From Lachnospiraceae bacterium (GTDB lineage Bacteria > Bacillota > Clostridia > Lachnospirales > Lachnospiraceae): a stretch of DNA of 51,192 bases. This document shows positions 7,854 through 17,223 of the stretch, in pieces. The notes below the pieces were generated by a model. That model was not told the DNA's origin and did not search any database. It worked only from the letters and a program-made list of their open reading frames with translations. A program made the position numbers and the translations under genes. Positions within the stretch are counted from its first letter, which is position 1. Each line of letters opens with the position of its first letter. Location of the stretch: assembly GCA_017514845.1 (NCBI GenBank), contig JAFWIM010000048.1:1-51192 (forward strand), in the 5' to 3' direction.

Positions 7854-8357
7854 CTATTGCGTGCGGGCATAACTCGAGTGGAAATCAAGATCCTGTCCGT
7901 TCAGCGCAGCGCGCACAAGCGTGTCGCCGCCGTCGTAGACCAGTTTCAGCGAAAAGAACGGGATCCCCTCATTGAGAAGGCGAAAGAATATTTTATCTCC
8001 TTCCCAGATGTTGAGATCAAATACCGCATCCCGGTCGACCCAGCAGAGCTCCCCCTCATCGCAGTCATGGGGTTCACCTGTAAACGCGTCCGCCGTGAAG
8101 AGAGACATATACTCTGTCACCCCTCCGCCGGAAACAAATGTCACCAGTCCCCGGTACGCATAACTCGTCAGCGTGTAACCGGTCTCCTCGAAGACCTCCC
8201 TGAGAACACACTCTTCCGGGCTCTCGTCCTGTTCAAAGTGCCCGCCGACTCCGATCCATTTGTCTTTATTCACATCGTTCTTCTTCACCGTACGATGAAG
8301 CATCAGATATTTACCGTCTTTTTCGATATAGCAAAGCGTGCTGAGTGATGCGTTCAT
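7854..8357 (-). CDS. Nudix hydrolase, MutT/8-oxo-dGTPase-like
   Basis: A 167-residue Nudix protein. The Nudix box is intact at residues 39-61 (GHFEQDE, seven residues, REVFEETGY), giving the Mg-binding glutamates that hydrolyse nucleoside diphosphate-X bonds. The N-terminal pattern TLCYIEKDGKYLMLHR and the context fit MutT-like house-cleaning enzymes annotated as 8-oxo-dGTP diphosphatases; the exact substrate cannot be fixed. GGAGGA lies at ideal distance from the ATG. It starts 41 bp after the antiporter operon and may be its last cistron. Confidence 0.88.
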   Translation of the reverse strand: MNASLSTLCYIEKDGKYLMLHRTVKKNDVNKDKWIGVGGHFEQDESPEECVLREVFEETGYTLTSYAYRGLVTFVSGGGVTEYMSLFTADAFTGEPHDCDEGELCWVDRDAVFDLNIWEGDKIFFRLLNEGIPFFSLKLVYDGGDTLVRAALNGQDLDFHSSYARTQ

Positions 8358-8398
8358 GCGCTATCCTCCATAGTATGATCCGGATTTAACGTTTCCTG

Positions 8399-10612
8399 TT
8401 ACGGCAGCATATAATACATGAGACAGCCCAGAATCAACAGGATTCCGATGCAGGTCATGAGCAGGGCGAACGAGAAATTGGCAAACAGCGGCACGACGGC
8501 ATCTTCTGTCTGCCGCATGAAGATTTTCAGCCTGCCCTGTCTGCCCGGACCGGCCCCTTTTACAGGTCTTTCCCTCACTACCGTCTTTCTGAGCAGGACA
8601 ACAGCAGCATCCAGGCTGTCAGAGAGCACACGGCCTATAAACGTACCGGCTAAGACCGCCGCGCGGGCGAGCGGCACAAGAACCAGGTCCTCGCCGAAGA
8701 CGGACGCGGCCATGCCGAAGACTTTCGGAATCTGTCTGCAGATCGGGGTAAGGATCCGGTTCTCGCCGAAGATCCGCGCAATTTCACCGAAAATATTCGG
8801 CAGCCAAACAGTGAGCATCGGACGATACAGAAGATCCTCGAGATCCAGCTTTTCCGGCCAGAGGTTCACGTAGCGCCCGTTCCTTATGAAGACATGCCTT
8901 ACAAGCGCGAGGTAGATGAAAAGACCGATCAATATGGAAATTCCGCCGCCCTTCAGGTTTCCGAATGTGAACGCGTGGAATTCCAGGATCTCCTCTTCTC
9001 CTGTCATAAACGCCGCAAGGTTCTTCATAACTGCCGGAACACCGAGAAGAACCATGTAGACCGAGCCGCCGCAGACCGCGATTTTTGAAGCGGTGTTCAT
9101 GCAGTAATCATCCGCGTCGAAAAAGGCCTGCCTCACAGGATCCTCATTTTTCTCAACGAACACGCAGATAAAAAGTTTAAGCATGTATGCGCAGGTAAGT
9201 CCGCCCGAGATGAGGAATATCCACTCCGCACATTGAAGCAGACCGACTGCTCCCGAAAGCGCCGGCAGTTTCTCTTCGATCATCTCGTAGAGCACTACAA
9301 TACCCTCGTGCAGCATCGTCTTAGATACGTAGCCGTTAAAGAGCGGGACACCCCCGATGCCCACCGCTCCAAGAAGAAACGCGATCTTAAGGGGCAGTTT
9401 GTTCCTGCCGTAGCCCCGGATCGCATTGAGATCCAACGCGTGGATATTCATGACAACTGTTCCGGCGCACATAAAGAGGACCAGCTTGAGCAGAGAATGG
9501 TTCACCATATGAAGCATCGTTCCGGAGTACGCGAGAACAAAAGCCTCTCCGCCTTCCCGAAACAGGGACTTCGCAAGGACACTGCTGCCGATGCCGACCA
9601 GAATAAATCCGATCTGGGACATAGACGAACACGCGAGTGTGCGCTTCAGATTGACGGAAAAGAGCGCAAGGAGGGCTCCGAGGAACATTGTGACCACGCC
9701 CAGAGAAAAGATAATACTGCCGAATGTCAGGTTCGTGACCATTGCTCCTGTCGCTGTCATCAGGATCCCGAACACTCCGACCTTGGTCAGGATGCCCGAA
9801 AGCAGAGCGGATGCCGGCGACGGAGCAACCGGGTGGGCTTTGGGAAGCCAGACATGTACCGGGAACATGCCCGCCTTGGCTCCGAAGCCGATCAGAATAC
9901 ACACGCCGGCTGCAAGGATCCTGCGCTTACATGCTGCGGCACTGAGAATTATTGCCGCCCCGCCGGCAGGTGAGACGCCTCCCTCTCCCGCCGTGCTCGA
10001 GGACACTCCCTCTGTCACGGCAAGCTCAATGGCGCTCCTCATATCCGCAAAGTACAGCGTTCCGACAGTTCCCTGCATGAGAAGAAGCCCCATAAAGAGG
10101 ACGAGTCCGCCGATGATCGCAATAAAGAGATACGTGTAGGCGGCGCGGATCGCGCCCTTTGTCTCCTCATGGATGACCCATGTGAAGGATGTGAGTGACA
10201 GGATCTCAAAGAACACGAACGTTGTCATGAGATCGGCTGAGAGCATGACGCCCTGCGTCGCACCCAGGGTGAGAATGACGAACAGCCAGTAGCGGGAAAG
10301 GCCTTCCCTCTCGTGCCTGAAGTATTCTTTAGCGAACAGCGTAGTCCCGGCCCACATCACAGAAGTGATAATGCTGTAGATCGACCGGAATCCGTCCACG
10401 TAAAAATGAAGACCGCCCCAGAATATCACCGGGATGTCAAGGGCGGCTCCCCCCGTGATGATCACCCTGTGGACAAGCAGCAGGGATAGAGCCAGCTCGA
10501 AGAACGTGAGTTCGATCGCGCAGTTATCGCGCAGGTCCTCATTCCGGATACCAAGTATATAAAAGAACGGCGATATGATAATCGGAATAAATACCAGAGC
10601 CGCAATTACCAT
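8399..10612 (-). CDS. Mrp/complex I antiporter-like subunit, NuoL/MrpA-type
   Basis: A 737-residue polytopic protein with the proton-pumping NuoL/M/N fold. The TM5 Glu is in FFEILSLTSF. The TM7 Lys is in KAGMFPVHVWLPKAHP, and the next helix reads ALLSGILTKVG. About 150 residues follow the 14-helix core: a soluble stretch, a second amphipathic region and a final transmembrane helix, like the lateral-helix extension of NuoL/NdhF. It is the last and longest of four such subunits in the operon. Its predicted role is ion/proton translocation at the distal end of the complex. The ribosome binding site GGAGG is 5 nt from the ATG. Confidence 0.88.
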   Translation of the reverse strand: MVIAALVFIPIIISPFFYILGIRNEDLRDNCAIELTFFELALSLLLVHRVIITGGAALDIPVIFWGGLHFYVDGFRSIYSIITSVMWAGTTLFAKEYFRHEREGLSRYWLFVILTLGATQGVMLSADLMTTFVFFEILSLTSFTWVIHEETKGAIRAAYTYLFIAIIGGLVLFMGLLLMQGTVGTLYFADMRSAIELAVTEGVSSSTAGEGGVSPAGGAAIILSAAACKRRILAAGVCILIGFGAKAGMFPVHVWLPKAHPVAPSPASALLSGILTKVGVFGILMTATGAMVTNLTFGSIIFSLGVVTMFLGALLALFSVNLKRTLACSSMSQIGFILVGIGSSVLAKSLFREGGEAFVLAYSGTMLHMVNHSLLKLVLFMCAGTVVMNIHALDLNAIRGYGRNKLPLKIAFLLGAVGIGGVPLFNGYVSKTMLHEGIVVLYEMIEEKLPALSGAVGLLQCAEWIFLISGGLTCAYMLKLFICVFVEKNEDPVRQAFFDADDYCMNTASKIAVCGGSVYMVLLGVPAVMKNLAAFMTGEEEILEFHAFTFGNLKGGGISILIGLFIYLALVRHVFIRNGRYVNLWPEKLDLEDLLYRPMLTVWLPNIFGEIARIFGENRILTPICRQIPKVFGMAASVFGEDLVLVPLARAAVLAGTFIGRVLSDSLDAAVVLLRKTVVRERPVKGAGPGRQGRLKIFMRQTEDAVVPLFANFSFALLMTCIGILLILGCLMYYMLP

Positions 10613-10675
10613 GAAAGCCTCCTTTCACAGAGTAAAAATCACTCCCTGAAGCGGGACGAAAGTGTGTCAGTTGAT

Positions 10676-12139
10676 TTACATGAGTCCAGCCGAGATACGT
10701 CCGATAAAATCCATGACCGGTCCCGACCATACACCGAACAGAATGTTGAGGAAGGCAAAGAAGCCGATCGGCACGAGCATGAACAATCCGGCCTCCCTGA
10801 TACCGGACGGATAGCTGTCTGTCCCGCTCATAGGGAAGAAGGCCCTTACGCTGACAGTCAGCGTGTACATCGCGCAGAGAAAAGCCGCAGCGATGAGGCA
10901 TACGTCTCCGATCACGCCGACCACTGTGCCGGAGGCGGCTCCCGCAAGCAGCAGACGCCATTTGCTGATAAATCCGCAGAACAGCGGTATGCCGGTCAGG
11001 GACAGGGCACCCAGAGTGTAGAACGTGAAAGTCAGCGGCATGCGCCGTCCGACGCCGTTCACCTCATAAATATACTCATTGCCCGTCACATGCATGAACG
11101 CGCCGGCGCAGAGGAACAGCGACATCTTGATGACCCCGTGGAACAGCATATGGGCCATGCCGGCAAGCAGCCCCTCCGGAGTCATCAGCATAATGCCGAA
11201 GAGCATGTAGGACAGATTGCTCACAGTCGAGTAGGCCAGCCTCCTTTTAAAATGACGCTCCTTGAGAGCACCGACCGCGGCAAATACCAGCGTAAACGCT
11301 GCAATCAGCACGCAAAATTCCTGTATTCCGGAGCCGAGCAGAAATTTCGGGCCATAAGCGTACCAGGCAAGACGCATGACGGCATATACGCCGGAGTTGA
11401 CGACAGCTACCGCGTGAAGAAGGGCTGTGACCGGAGTCGGAGCGACGCCGGCAAGGGGAAGCCACCTGTGCAGCGGAAAAACGGCGGCCTTGGTCCCGAA
11501 TCCGAAGAATCCGATGAGAAATACGACCCGCATCAGAGTGTCGGAGAACACATCTCCGAGGTTCCCCCCATACACAAACTCTCCCCCGCCGTCCAGAGTG
11601 GCCATGACCACGGCAAAAAAGCCCAGCGACGCGCCGCCGATACAGTATGCGGCATAGTGCCTTGCGGCGAACAGGCTCTCATGGTCTTCGTAGAATCCGA
11701 CCAGTGGGATCGTGACCAGAGTCAGCATCTCAAAGAACACATACATCGTGACAAGATTGTGGGCAAAGGCCACACCGAGTGTGATCCCGTAGGTCATCAC
11801 GTAAAACGCAAAGAACATGCTCTTGCGAGCGGCATGCGCCATATATTCGAACGCGTAGAGGAGAACGAACGGCCACATGACCGATATCATACCCGCAAAG
11901 AGCATAGCCGGCCCGTCGATCCTGAATGACATTGAAAAGCCCTCGATAAAGCTGTAGACTATGGCCGTTTCTCTCGAACAGAAGGCGAGAGCGATCCACA
12001 CAGAGGCACTGGTCAGGATCGCGACAGTCTCCGCATAGATGTTCCTCATGCGGTCGCTTCGAAAGTTAAGCGGGATAATTAGCGCCCCTCCGAAGACAGC
12101 GAGCCCTATGGGCACAAGTATAAATAAAGGTGAAAGCAT
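10676..12139 (-). CDS. Mrp antiporter-like subunit D (NuoM/N-type), third paralogue
   Basis: A 487-residue 14-helix subunit. It has the TM5 Glu (FFEMLTLVTIP) and TM7 Lys (KAAVFPLHRWLPLAG). The following helix reads ALLHAVAVVNSGVY, with a His as in NuoL and an Asn where MrpD proteins usually carry Lys; the two neighbouring paralogues have Lys there. This suggests a different proton path. Its stop is 63 bp before the NuoL-like gene, and it starts 9 bp after the upstream paralogue's stop. The start is supported by GAGG. Confidence 0.87.
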   Translation of the reverse strand: MLSPLFILVPIGLAVFGGALIIPLNFRSDRMRNIYAETVAILTSASVWIALAFCSRETAIVYSFIEGFSMSFRIDGPAMLFAGMISVMWPFVLLYAFEYMAHAARKSMFFAFYVMTYGITLGVAFAHNLVTMYVFFEMLTLVTIPLVGFYEDHESLFAARHYAAYCIGGASLGFFAVVMATLDGGGEFVYGGNLGDVFSDTLMRVVFLIGFFGFGTKAAVFPLHRWLPLAGVAPTPVTALLHAVAVVNSGVYAVMRLAWYAYGPKFLLGSGIQEFCVLIAAFTLVFAAVGALKERHFKRRLAYSTVSNLSYMLFGIMLMTPEGLLAGMAHMLFHGVIKMSLFLCAGAFMHVTGNEYIYEVNGVGRRMPLTFTFYTLGALSLTGIPLFCGFISKWRLLLAGAASGTVVGVIGDVCLIAAAFLCAMYTLTVSVRAFFPMSGTDSYPSGIREAGLFMLVPIGFFAFLNILFGVWSGPVMDFIGRISAGLM

Positions 12140-12148
12140 CGTTTAACC

Positions 12149-13618
12149 TCAGATGATCATAGTGACAAGATTTGTTCCGAATACGCCGACTAAGAGGGCT
12201 GTAAGGCAGAGGACGATCATCGGCACCCACATGAGGGGCGTCGGTTCCCTGCTGCCCGAGGCAGGCTCCTCCGCCTTCTTCTTTGTGTGCTCACCATGAC
12301 CCTCCTCGTCGTGGCCTGGGAAGAAGGCATCGACCACTACCGGGAGCAGATATCCCGCAGTCAGCAGCGCGGATATGAGCAGAATAACAGGGGGCAGTAC
12401 CGCATAGACACCCATGCCGTCGCCGATGGCGGCCAGGGCGATATGCCATTTGCTTGTAAATCCTCCCATCGGCGGAATGCCGACGAGAGACAGGGAAGCG
12501 ATGAGGAAGCACCACATTGTGATCGGCATGAGCCGGCCGATCCCCCGCAGTTCACTGACCCTCCTCTTGCCGAGCTTGTAGATAAAGACACCTGCACAGA
12601 GGAAGAGGCAGCCCTTCGAGGCTGCATGGGCCGCGACGTGAAGCAGCCCTCCGCGGAGACCCTCGAGGCTGAGAAGCGACAGGCCGAGATTAATGTAGGA
12701 TATCTGACTGATCGTAGAGTAAGCCAGTCTCTTTTTTGTGACCTTCTCCCTGAAGGCCATCATGGATCCCATGAAGATCGTCAGCATGCACAGGGTCATC
12801 CACGCATACTGGACCCAGGTACCCCGGATGAAATCCGGGCCGACAGAGAAATAGACCAGCCTTATGACCGCAATGACACCGGCTTTGGCGATAATACCGG
12901 AGAGCAGGGCCGATGCGGGTGCCGGAGCGATCGGGTGGGCGGTCGGCAGCCAACCGTGCATCGGATACATACCGGCTTTCGTACCGAAACCGACAATCCC
13001 GAGAAAGATTATGAAGAACAGGACTTTTTCATTGGCCGAGGCTCTGGCTGTGTCGAGCACGCCCCCGAAGGCGAACCGGGCTTCACTGCTGTAGTAGGTG
13101 ACAAAGAACACGGCCAGGAGACCGAGCAGCGCGCCGCCGATCGAGTAGAAGAGATATTTGAGGGCCGCGTTCACAGCGTCCTTTGTCATCTCATGAAGGA
13201 CCAGCGGCATCGATGTGAGTGTCGCCATCTCAAAGCAGAGATACATGGTGACCAGATTGCCCGCCATGCAGACCGCCAGCAGCGCGCCGAAGGAGACAAT
13301 GAAGAAGGCGAAGAACACATTCTCCCTCTCCTCCATCTGCATATACTCGAACGCGTAAAAAATGACGCACGTATAGAGAATCATGACCATAACCATGAAA
13401 AATTTGCCTATGGCGTCAATTTCAAAATAGAGATCGATCCCTTCGGCAAATGAAAACAGCCGGAGCGAGCTCCCCGACACCATGGCCAGAATGCCCAGAA
13501 TGTCCGTCGCAATGATCGTGGCAGCATACCACGGATGCCGGGCTTTATCCTCCATTTGCAGCACAGATATAATAATGCCCGCAATGACCGGCACAAGAAC
13601 AGTCGCTGAAATAAGCAT
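12149..13618 (-). CDS. Mrp antiporter-like subunit D (NuoM/N-type), second paralogue
   Basis: A 489-residue membrane subunit with the antiporter signatures CFEMATLTSMP (TM5 Glu), KAGMYPMHGWLPTAHP (TM7 Lys) and ALLSGIIAKAGV (TM8 Lys). The C-terminal loop (about residues 440-465) is short, charged and His/Glu/Lys-rich (HDEEGHGEHTKKKAEEP) before the last helix. Such subunits exchange Na+ or K+ for protons within a larger complex. It lies between two paralogues in the same operon, with GGAG upstream of the ATG. Confidence 0.9.
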   Translation of the reverse strand: MLISATVLVPVIAGIIISVLQMEDKARHPWYAATIIATDILGILAMVSGSSLRLFSFAEGIDLYFEIDAIGKFFMVMVMILYTCVIFYAFEYMQMEERENVFFAFFIVSFGALLAVCMAGNLVTMYLCFEMATLTSMPLVLHEMTKDAVNAALKYLFYSIGGALLGLLAVFFVTYYSSEARFAFGGVLDTARASANEKVLFFIIFLGIVGFGTKAGMYPMHGWLPTAHPIAPAPASALLSGIIAKAGVIAVIRLVYFSVGPDFIRGTWVQYAWMTLCMLTIFMGSMMAFREKVTKKRLAYSTISQISYINLGLSLLSLEGLRGGLLHVAAHAASKGCLFLCAGVFIYKLGKRRVSELRGIGRLMPITMWCFLIASLSLVGIPPMGGFTSKWHIALAAIGDGMGVYAVLPPVILLISALLTAGYLLPVVVDAFFPGHDEEGHGEHTKKKAEEPASGSREPTPLMWVPMIVLCLTALLVGVFGTNLVTMII

Positions 13619-13637
13619 TGCCTAAGCTCCTTTCACG

Positions 13638-15200
13638 TTAATCAAACATCATGAGGCCGCGCTGTATGAGATCCGCCACCGCGGACGAATTGAGCCCCAG
13701 GATCAGGTTGGCGGCCACAAGGATCAGCATGGGTATCCAGTACTCCAGATGACCCGCCATTGTCTCGACGCGTTCCCGGGAATCCGGGACATCCGACTCG
13801 AGATTGTGCATATGCGCGAACTGCTGCGGAGCTGATATATCCGCCCCTCCTCTTCCGCTGGAATATATGCGGATCAGCGTTCGTATAAAATACATCGCGT
13901 TCAGGACGGAACTGATCGCCAGTGCCGTCATGGTAAGGAACAAAATCCTCAAATTATCGGAGTCCGCCGCCGCGAGGGCGAAGAACAGTTTTGCGGAGAA
14001 TCCTGCAAATATAGGAATGCCCACCATTGAAAGCGCCCCCACCAGAAAGTAAAGACCGGCATCTTTGCGGCGCAGACCGCTGCCCTGCAGATTCTTGAAC
14101 AGAAGGCTGTCGCCGGAGACCTCCGCCAGGCGGGGTGTGGTCAGGAACAGCAGGGATTTTGTGAACGCGTGGGCGAGGATCTGGAACATAGCCGCGGCAT
14201 ATCCCAGCGTTCCACCGATACCGATGCCCATATAAATATAGCCGATCTGGGCTGCGGACGAGAATGCGACCATGCGGTTGATGCTCTTCTTACGCATCGC
14301 GGATATGGAGCCGAAGATCATGCTCATGATACCAAGGATAAAAATGATCTTTCTGATCGGAAGCGTCTCAAAGATCTGCGGACCGACCACCCTGTAATAG
14401 ATTTTGAACAGAAGAAAGATATAGGCTTTCGAGACCAGCGCGGACAGGACCGCTGCCGATGTCGGTGTTGCCCAGCCGTACGTGTCCGGCATCCAGAAGT
14501 TGAACGGGAAAAGTCCGCTCTTTATGGACAGACCGATCGTCAGAACGCCCAGGGCAAGAGTGACCGGCTTCATAGCCGCGTCTGAGTAAAAAATCTCCGC
14601 GATTGTCGCGTGCATGGGCACCATGAGGAGGTGACCCGTGATGTCGTAAAGGAGCACGACACCGAGGAGAAAAAGACCCGAGCCCAGAAGATTCAGGCAC
14701 ATATAGCGGACTGCGGCCAGTGTCGTCCGCCCAATCTCCCTGACAATGAGAATCCCGCAGGAAGTCAGAGTCAGTATCTCGAGAAATACATATCCGGTGA
14801 AGATATCGTTGGTCCATATCATCGCCATGAGGGCTGCCGTCATAAGATTGATGAGCACAAAGTAGAGGTTTATCTTTGTCTCGTCAATGTCGATGACCAG
14901 GAACTTCCAGCCGGCAAGTATGCTGCACATCATAATGATCATGAAACACATTGCCATCAGGGCTTCCAGCACCCCGGCCCGTATCTCGTTGCCCCACGGG
15001 GCGGGGAACTCGCCCATGACATAGGTAAAGTCACCGTTCACCGACGTGTACACAAGGACTGCGGCGAGCATGGCAATGAGAGCCGCTTCGTACAGAAGCG
15101 TATAATATTTTGCCGTCCGCCCCTTAAGCATCGTGCACAGGACTCCGGAAAAGAGACTCAGCACGATCGTAAAAAGCGGAAAATTGCAGATAAAGTCCAT
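13638..15200 (-). CDS. Mrp antiporter-like subunit D (MrpD/MbhH-type), first paralogue
   Basis: A 520-residue subunit of the NuoL/M/N family. TM5 reads FLEILTLTSCG, TM7 KSGLFPFNFWMPDTYGWA, and TM8 LVSKAYIFLLFKIYY. The WMPDTY variant is typical of MrpD and MbhH rather than NuoL. It follows mrpC by 2 bp, the position of MrpD in canonical operons, so this is the likeliest true MrpD orthologue. A soluble loop of about 50 residues sits before the final helix. GGAGGATC precedes the start and lies inside the end of mrpC. Confidence 0.9.
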   Translation of the reverse strand: MDFICNFPLFTIVLSLFSGVLCTMLKGRTAKYYTLLYEAALIAMLAAVLVYTSVNGDFTYVMGEFPAPWGNEIRAGVLEALMAMCFMIIMMCSILAGWKFLVIDIDETKINLYFVLINLMTAALMAMIWTNDIFTGYVFLEILTLTSCGILIVREIGRTTLAAVRYMCLNLLGSGLFLLGVVLLYDITGHLLMVPMHATIAEIFYSDAAMKPVTLALGVLTIGLSIKSGLFPFNFWMPDTYGWATPTSAAVLSALVSKAYIFLLFKIYYRVVGPQIFETLPIRKIIFILGIMSMIFGSISAMRKKSINRMVAFSSAAQIGYIYMGIGIGGTLGYAAAMFQILAHAFTKSLLFLTTPRLAEVSGDSLLFKNLQGSGLRRKDAGLYFLVGALSMVGIPIFAGFSAKLFFALAAADSDNLRILFLTMTALAISSVLNAMYFIRTLIRIYSSGRGGADISAPQQFAHMHNLESDVPDSRERVETMAGHLEYWIPMLILVAANLILGLNSSAVADLIQRGLMMFD

Positions 15201-15202
15201 GT

Positions 15203-15583
15203 TCAGCGATCCTCCGTCTGATGCCTCGAGAGCAGATAAATGTCATCAAGGTCGAGCGTGTGATATCTTCGGTACAGCCGTATGGCCAGTGAGAGCATGA
15301 CCGCTGTGACCGAGACCGAGACGACAATACCCGTCAGCACAAGCCCGGCAGGGACCGGATTAATATAAGCATTCACATCCGTCACCCCGTCGGTGATGAT
15401 CGGGGCTTTTCTGCCCCGGATATAGCCCATGGAGGCGAGGAAGAGAAAGATCCCCGTATCCATAATATTCATTCCGATCAGTTTTTTTATCAGATTCCTG
15501 TGAAGCAGGAGCATCGTGAATCCTATTCCGAACAGCACGATCGCCGCCGCTTCCTCATAATTATTGAGCAGTGTCTCAAGCAT
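15203..15583 (-). CDS. mrpC: Mrp antiporter subunit C (NuoK/MbhG-like)
   Basis: A 126-residue protein with three transmembrane helices, homologous to NuoK: LFGIGFTMLLLHRNLIKKLIGMNI, then NAYINPVPAGLVLTGIVVSVSVTAV. The NP-P-ALVLTGIV-like block is the MrpC signature. The ATG at 15583 is preferred; a TTG two codons earlier is also open. Its stop codon lies 2 bp from the first MrpD start. Together with MrpB, F and G it forms the small membrane scaffold of the complex. Confidence 0.92.
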   Translation of the reverse strand: MLETLLNNYEEAAAIVLFGIGFTMLLLHRNLIKKLIGMNIMDTGIFLFLASMGYIRGRKAPIITDGVTDVNAYINPVPAGLVLTGIVVSVSVTAVMLSLAIRLYRRYHTLDLDDIYLLSRHQTEDR

Positions 15584-15634
15584 GAGCAAATGCTTCCTTT
15601 CGATTCGTCTTACCGCGCACAGAGCACCGATCCC

Positions 15635-16597
15635 TCAGGAATTGATCCTGCCGAGGGATCCCCCGATCTGTCCTCTTCTGAATAAACTGTAGAAGCCGAA
15701 CATCGTGCAGGCGACGACCAGCCCTACCGCCACATCCAGAGGAAGGATCAGACCGCCGGAGAGAATTGCTCCGGGAGTGCCTTTGGGTATGTGGTTCTCG
15801 AGACCGTTTGCGCCTGTAAAGAAAACGTAGCCTTTGGCAAAGCTGTAAAAGGACAGCGCGACAAAGGTCACGTAAGTCTGCAGCTTCAGCGTAAAGAACC
15901 TGTCCACGCGGTCGAAGCCGAACGCGGACGTGAATATTATCATCGCGGCTCCCATGATCGCGCCGCCGGAGAAGCCGCCGCCCGGGGAATTCTGTCCATT
16001 GAGCAGCACATATATACCGTAGACAAAGATGCAGGGGACAAGGAATATGCCTATTGTCCTCAGAATTGTGTCTTTCTCACTCGCAAAATAGGTCTCGCGC
16101 ATCGTGGCATAATAATCCTCAAACCCTTTCCGCTGATTCTTGCTGTCGACGCGCAGAAGGATCATGACACAGATAAGGGCGGTAAAGAGCACGTGGGATT
16201 CGCCCAGAGTATCGAAAGCACGATAATCGAGAATCATGCCCGATACGATATTGATTGCCCCGGTCTCCTCAAGTCCGTGCTCAATATAGCGCTCAGCGAC
16301 CGTTGTCGCGCGGACATTCTCCGCGCCGTAGAGCGGGAGCTGTGCGATAATGTACATAAAAACGAGTATGACCAGAACGCAGCAGATGACAGCGATCACA
16401 TCGTAGACCATTTTCAGCCCCTCTCGCTCCCTCGCGATCATGAGGACGGTCTCCCTCCGGCTGTCGATTTCACGGGCGATTTTCTTATCCCGCTCCTTTA
16501 TATCCGCTCTCGCGTGGTCATGCTCCCTTGCCGCGTCGGAGATATTCGCCATAAGGTCGATATCGCCGTCCAGCCATCTTTGGAATGCGTTTTTCAT
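15635..16597 (-). CDS. Fused MbhE-like + MrpB subunit
   Basis: A 320-residue protein in three parts. Residues 1-65 are a highly charged, probably cytoplasmic helix. Residues about 66-160 match the C-terminal domain of MrpA / MbhE, with INIVSGMILDYRAFDTLGE, a variant of the usual NVV-ILVDFRGFDTLGE. Residues about 185-320 are MrpB/MbhF (VLLNGQNSPGGGFSGGAI). In archaeal Mbh these are separate genes and in Mrp they are the MrpA tail and MrpB, so this is a fusion. It overlaps the DUF4040 gene by 4 bp (ATGA). The longer frame to 16843 is ignored because it overlaps that gene almost entirely. Confidence 0.88.
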   Translation of the reverse strand: MKNAFQRWLDGDIDLMANISDAAREHDHARADIKERDKKIAREIDSRRETVLMIAREREGLKMVYDVIAVICCVLVILVFMYIIAQLPLYGAENVRATTVAERYIEHGLEETGAINIVSGMILDYRAFDTLGESHVLFTALICVMILLRVDSKNQRKGFEDYYATMRETYFASEKDTILRTIGIFLVPCIFVYGIYVLLNGQNSPGGGFSGGAIMGAAMIIFTSAFGFDRVDRFFTLKLQTYVTFVALSFYSFAKGYVFFTGANGLENHIPKGTPGAILSGGLILPLDVAVGLVVACTMFGFYSLFRRGQIGGSLGRINS

Positions 16598-16893
16598 CGG
16601 CGACTCCCCTTTCCCTCCGCAGGTCCGGTCTCGCCGGGCTCGGCATTCTCGTCCTCTCTCCGGATTTTTTTCAGCGTCACCAGAAAAAGAAGACCGGAAA
16701 CTCCGGCTCCAACCGCCGCCTCCGTGATCGCCAGATCCGGAGACTCCATGAGTATCCAGAGCAGGCACATCACAGAGCTGTAAGACATAAAAATAATCAC
16801 AGCCTGCAGCAGACTCGGGGTCAGATTGACAGCGACCGCGCATCCGATGAGCAGGACGATCAGTATTATTTTAAAAATTTCAGAAAGATCCAT
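16594..16893 (-). CDS. MbhD/DUF4040 subunit (MrpA C-terminal segment)
   Basis: A 99-residue, three-helix protein with the signature MESPDLAITEAAVGAGVSG, found in MrpA C-terminal regions and in stand-alone MbhD. A polar tail of about 25 residues follows the last helix. As a separate gene it shows that MrpA is split here, as in Mbh-type clusters. It overlaps the next gene by ATGA and starts 12 bp after mrpG. The Glu residues of this helix pair are part of the ion path in Mbh/Mrp structures. Confidence 0.9.
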   Translation of the reverse strand: MDLSEIFKIILIVLLIGCAVAVNLTPSLLQAVIIFMSYSSVMCLLWILMESPDLAITEAAVGAGVSGLLFLVTLKKIRREDENAEPGETGPAEGKGSRR

Positions 16894-16905
16894 GACAGTC
16901 CCTCC

Positions 16906-17223
16906 TCAAAGGCGCTCCATATGATCGAAAAGCTTCGGGTTCGTGTAGTATTCTATCTGACTCAAAAAATGCGATGACACCGGGCTCGTGTTCCACATGA
17001 AAACCACGAGAAGGAAGAGCTTGGCTGCGTCCATTATGCTTCCTGCGCTCACCGCCACAGCAAGGACAACAAGAAGCAGGCCCTGGGTATCACCGACGCC
17101 GCCCGCGTGCATTCGGTTCATGACATAATTAAAACGGCAGTTTCCGATTACTCCTGCCGCAAATGATATAAGTCCACACACAAGGAGGACCGCCGTGATC
17201 CAGAATCGGATCCATTCCATCAT
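16906..17223 (-). CDS. mrpG: Mrp antiporter subunit G (MbhC)
   Basis: A 105-residue protein with three helices. VIGNCRFNYVMNRMHAGGVGDTQG matches the MrpG/MnhG pattern in which a Pro-less R-x-H-A-x-G-V-x-D block follows helix 1. A FMWNTSPVSSHFLSQ segment near the C terminus also fits (normally P-V-A-H or S). The ATG at 17223 overlaps the end of mrpF by 4 bp (ATGA), indicating coupled translation. Confidence 0.92.
   Translation of the reverse strand: MMEWIRFWITAVLLVCGLISFAAGVIGNCRFNYVMNRMHAGGVGDTQGLLLVVLAVAVSAGSIMDAAKLFLLVVFMWNTSPVSSHFLSQIEYYTNPKLFDHMERL

Noticed and set aside
10664-11929. 421-codon open frame on the plus strand within the antiporter operon
   Set aside because: It is a His/Asp/Glu/Arg-rich mirror of the hydrophobic minus-strand subunit, a usual shadow of membrane-protein genes. 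The same holds for 12287-13453 and 15791-16783.
15635-16843. Longer 402-codon version of the MbhE-MrpB gene
   Set aside because: The extra 82 codons overlap the DUF4040 gene in another frame, and the ATG at 16597 has the ATGA coupling seen elsewhere in the operon.
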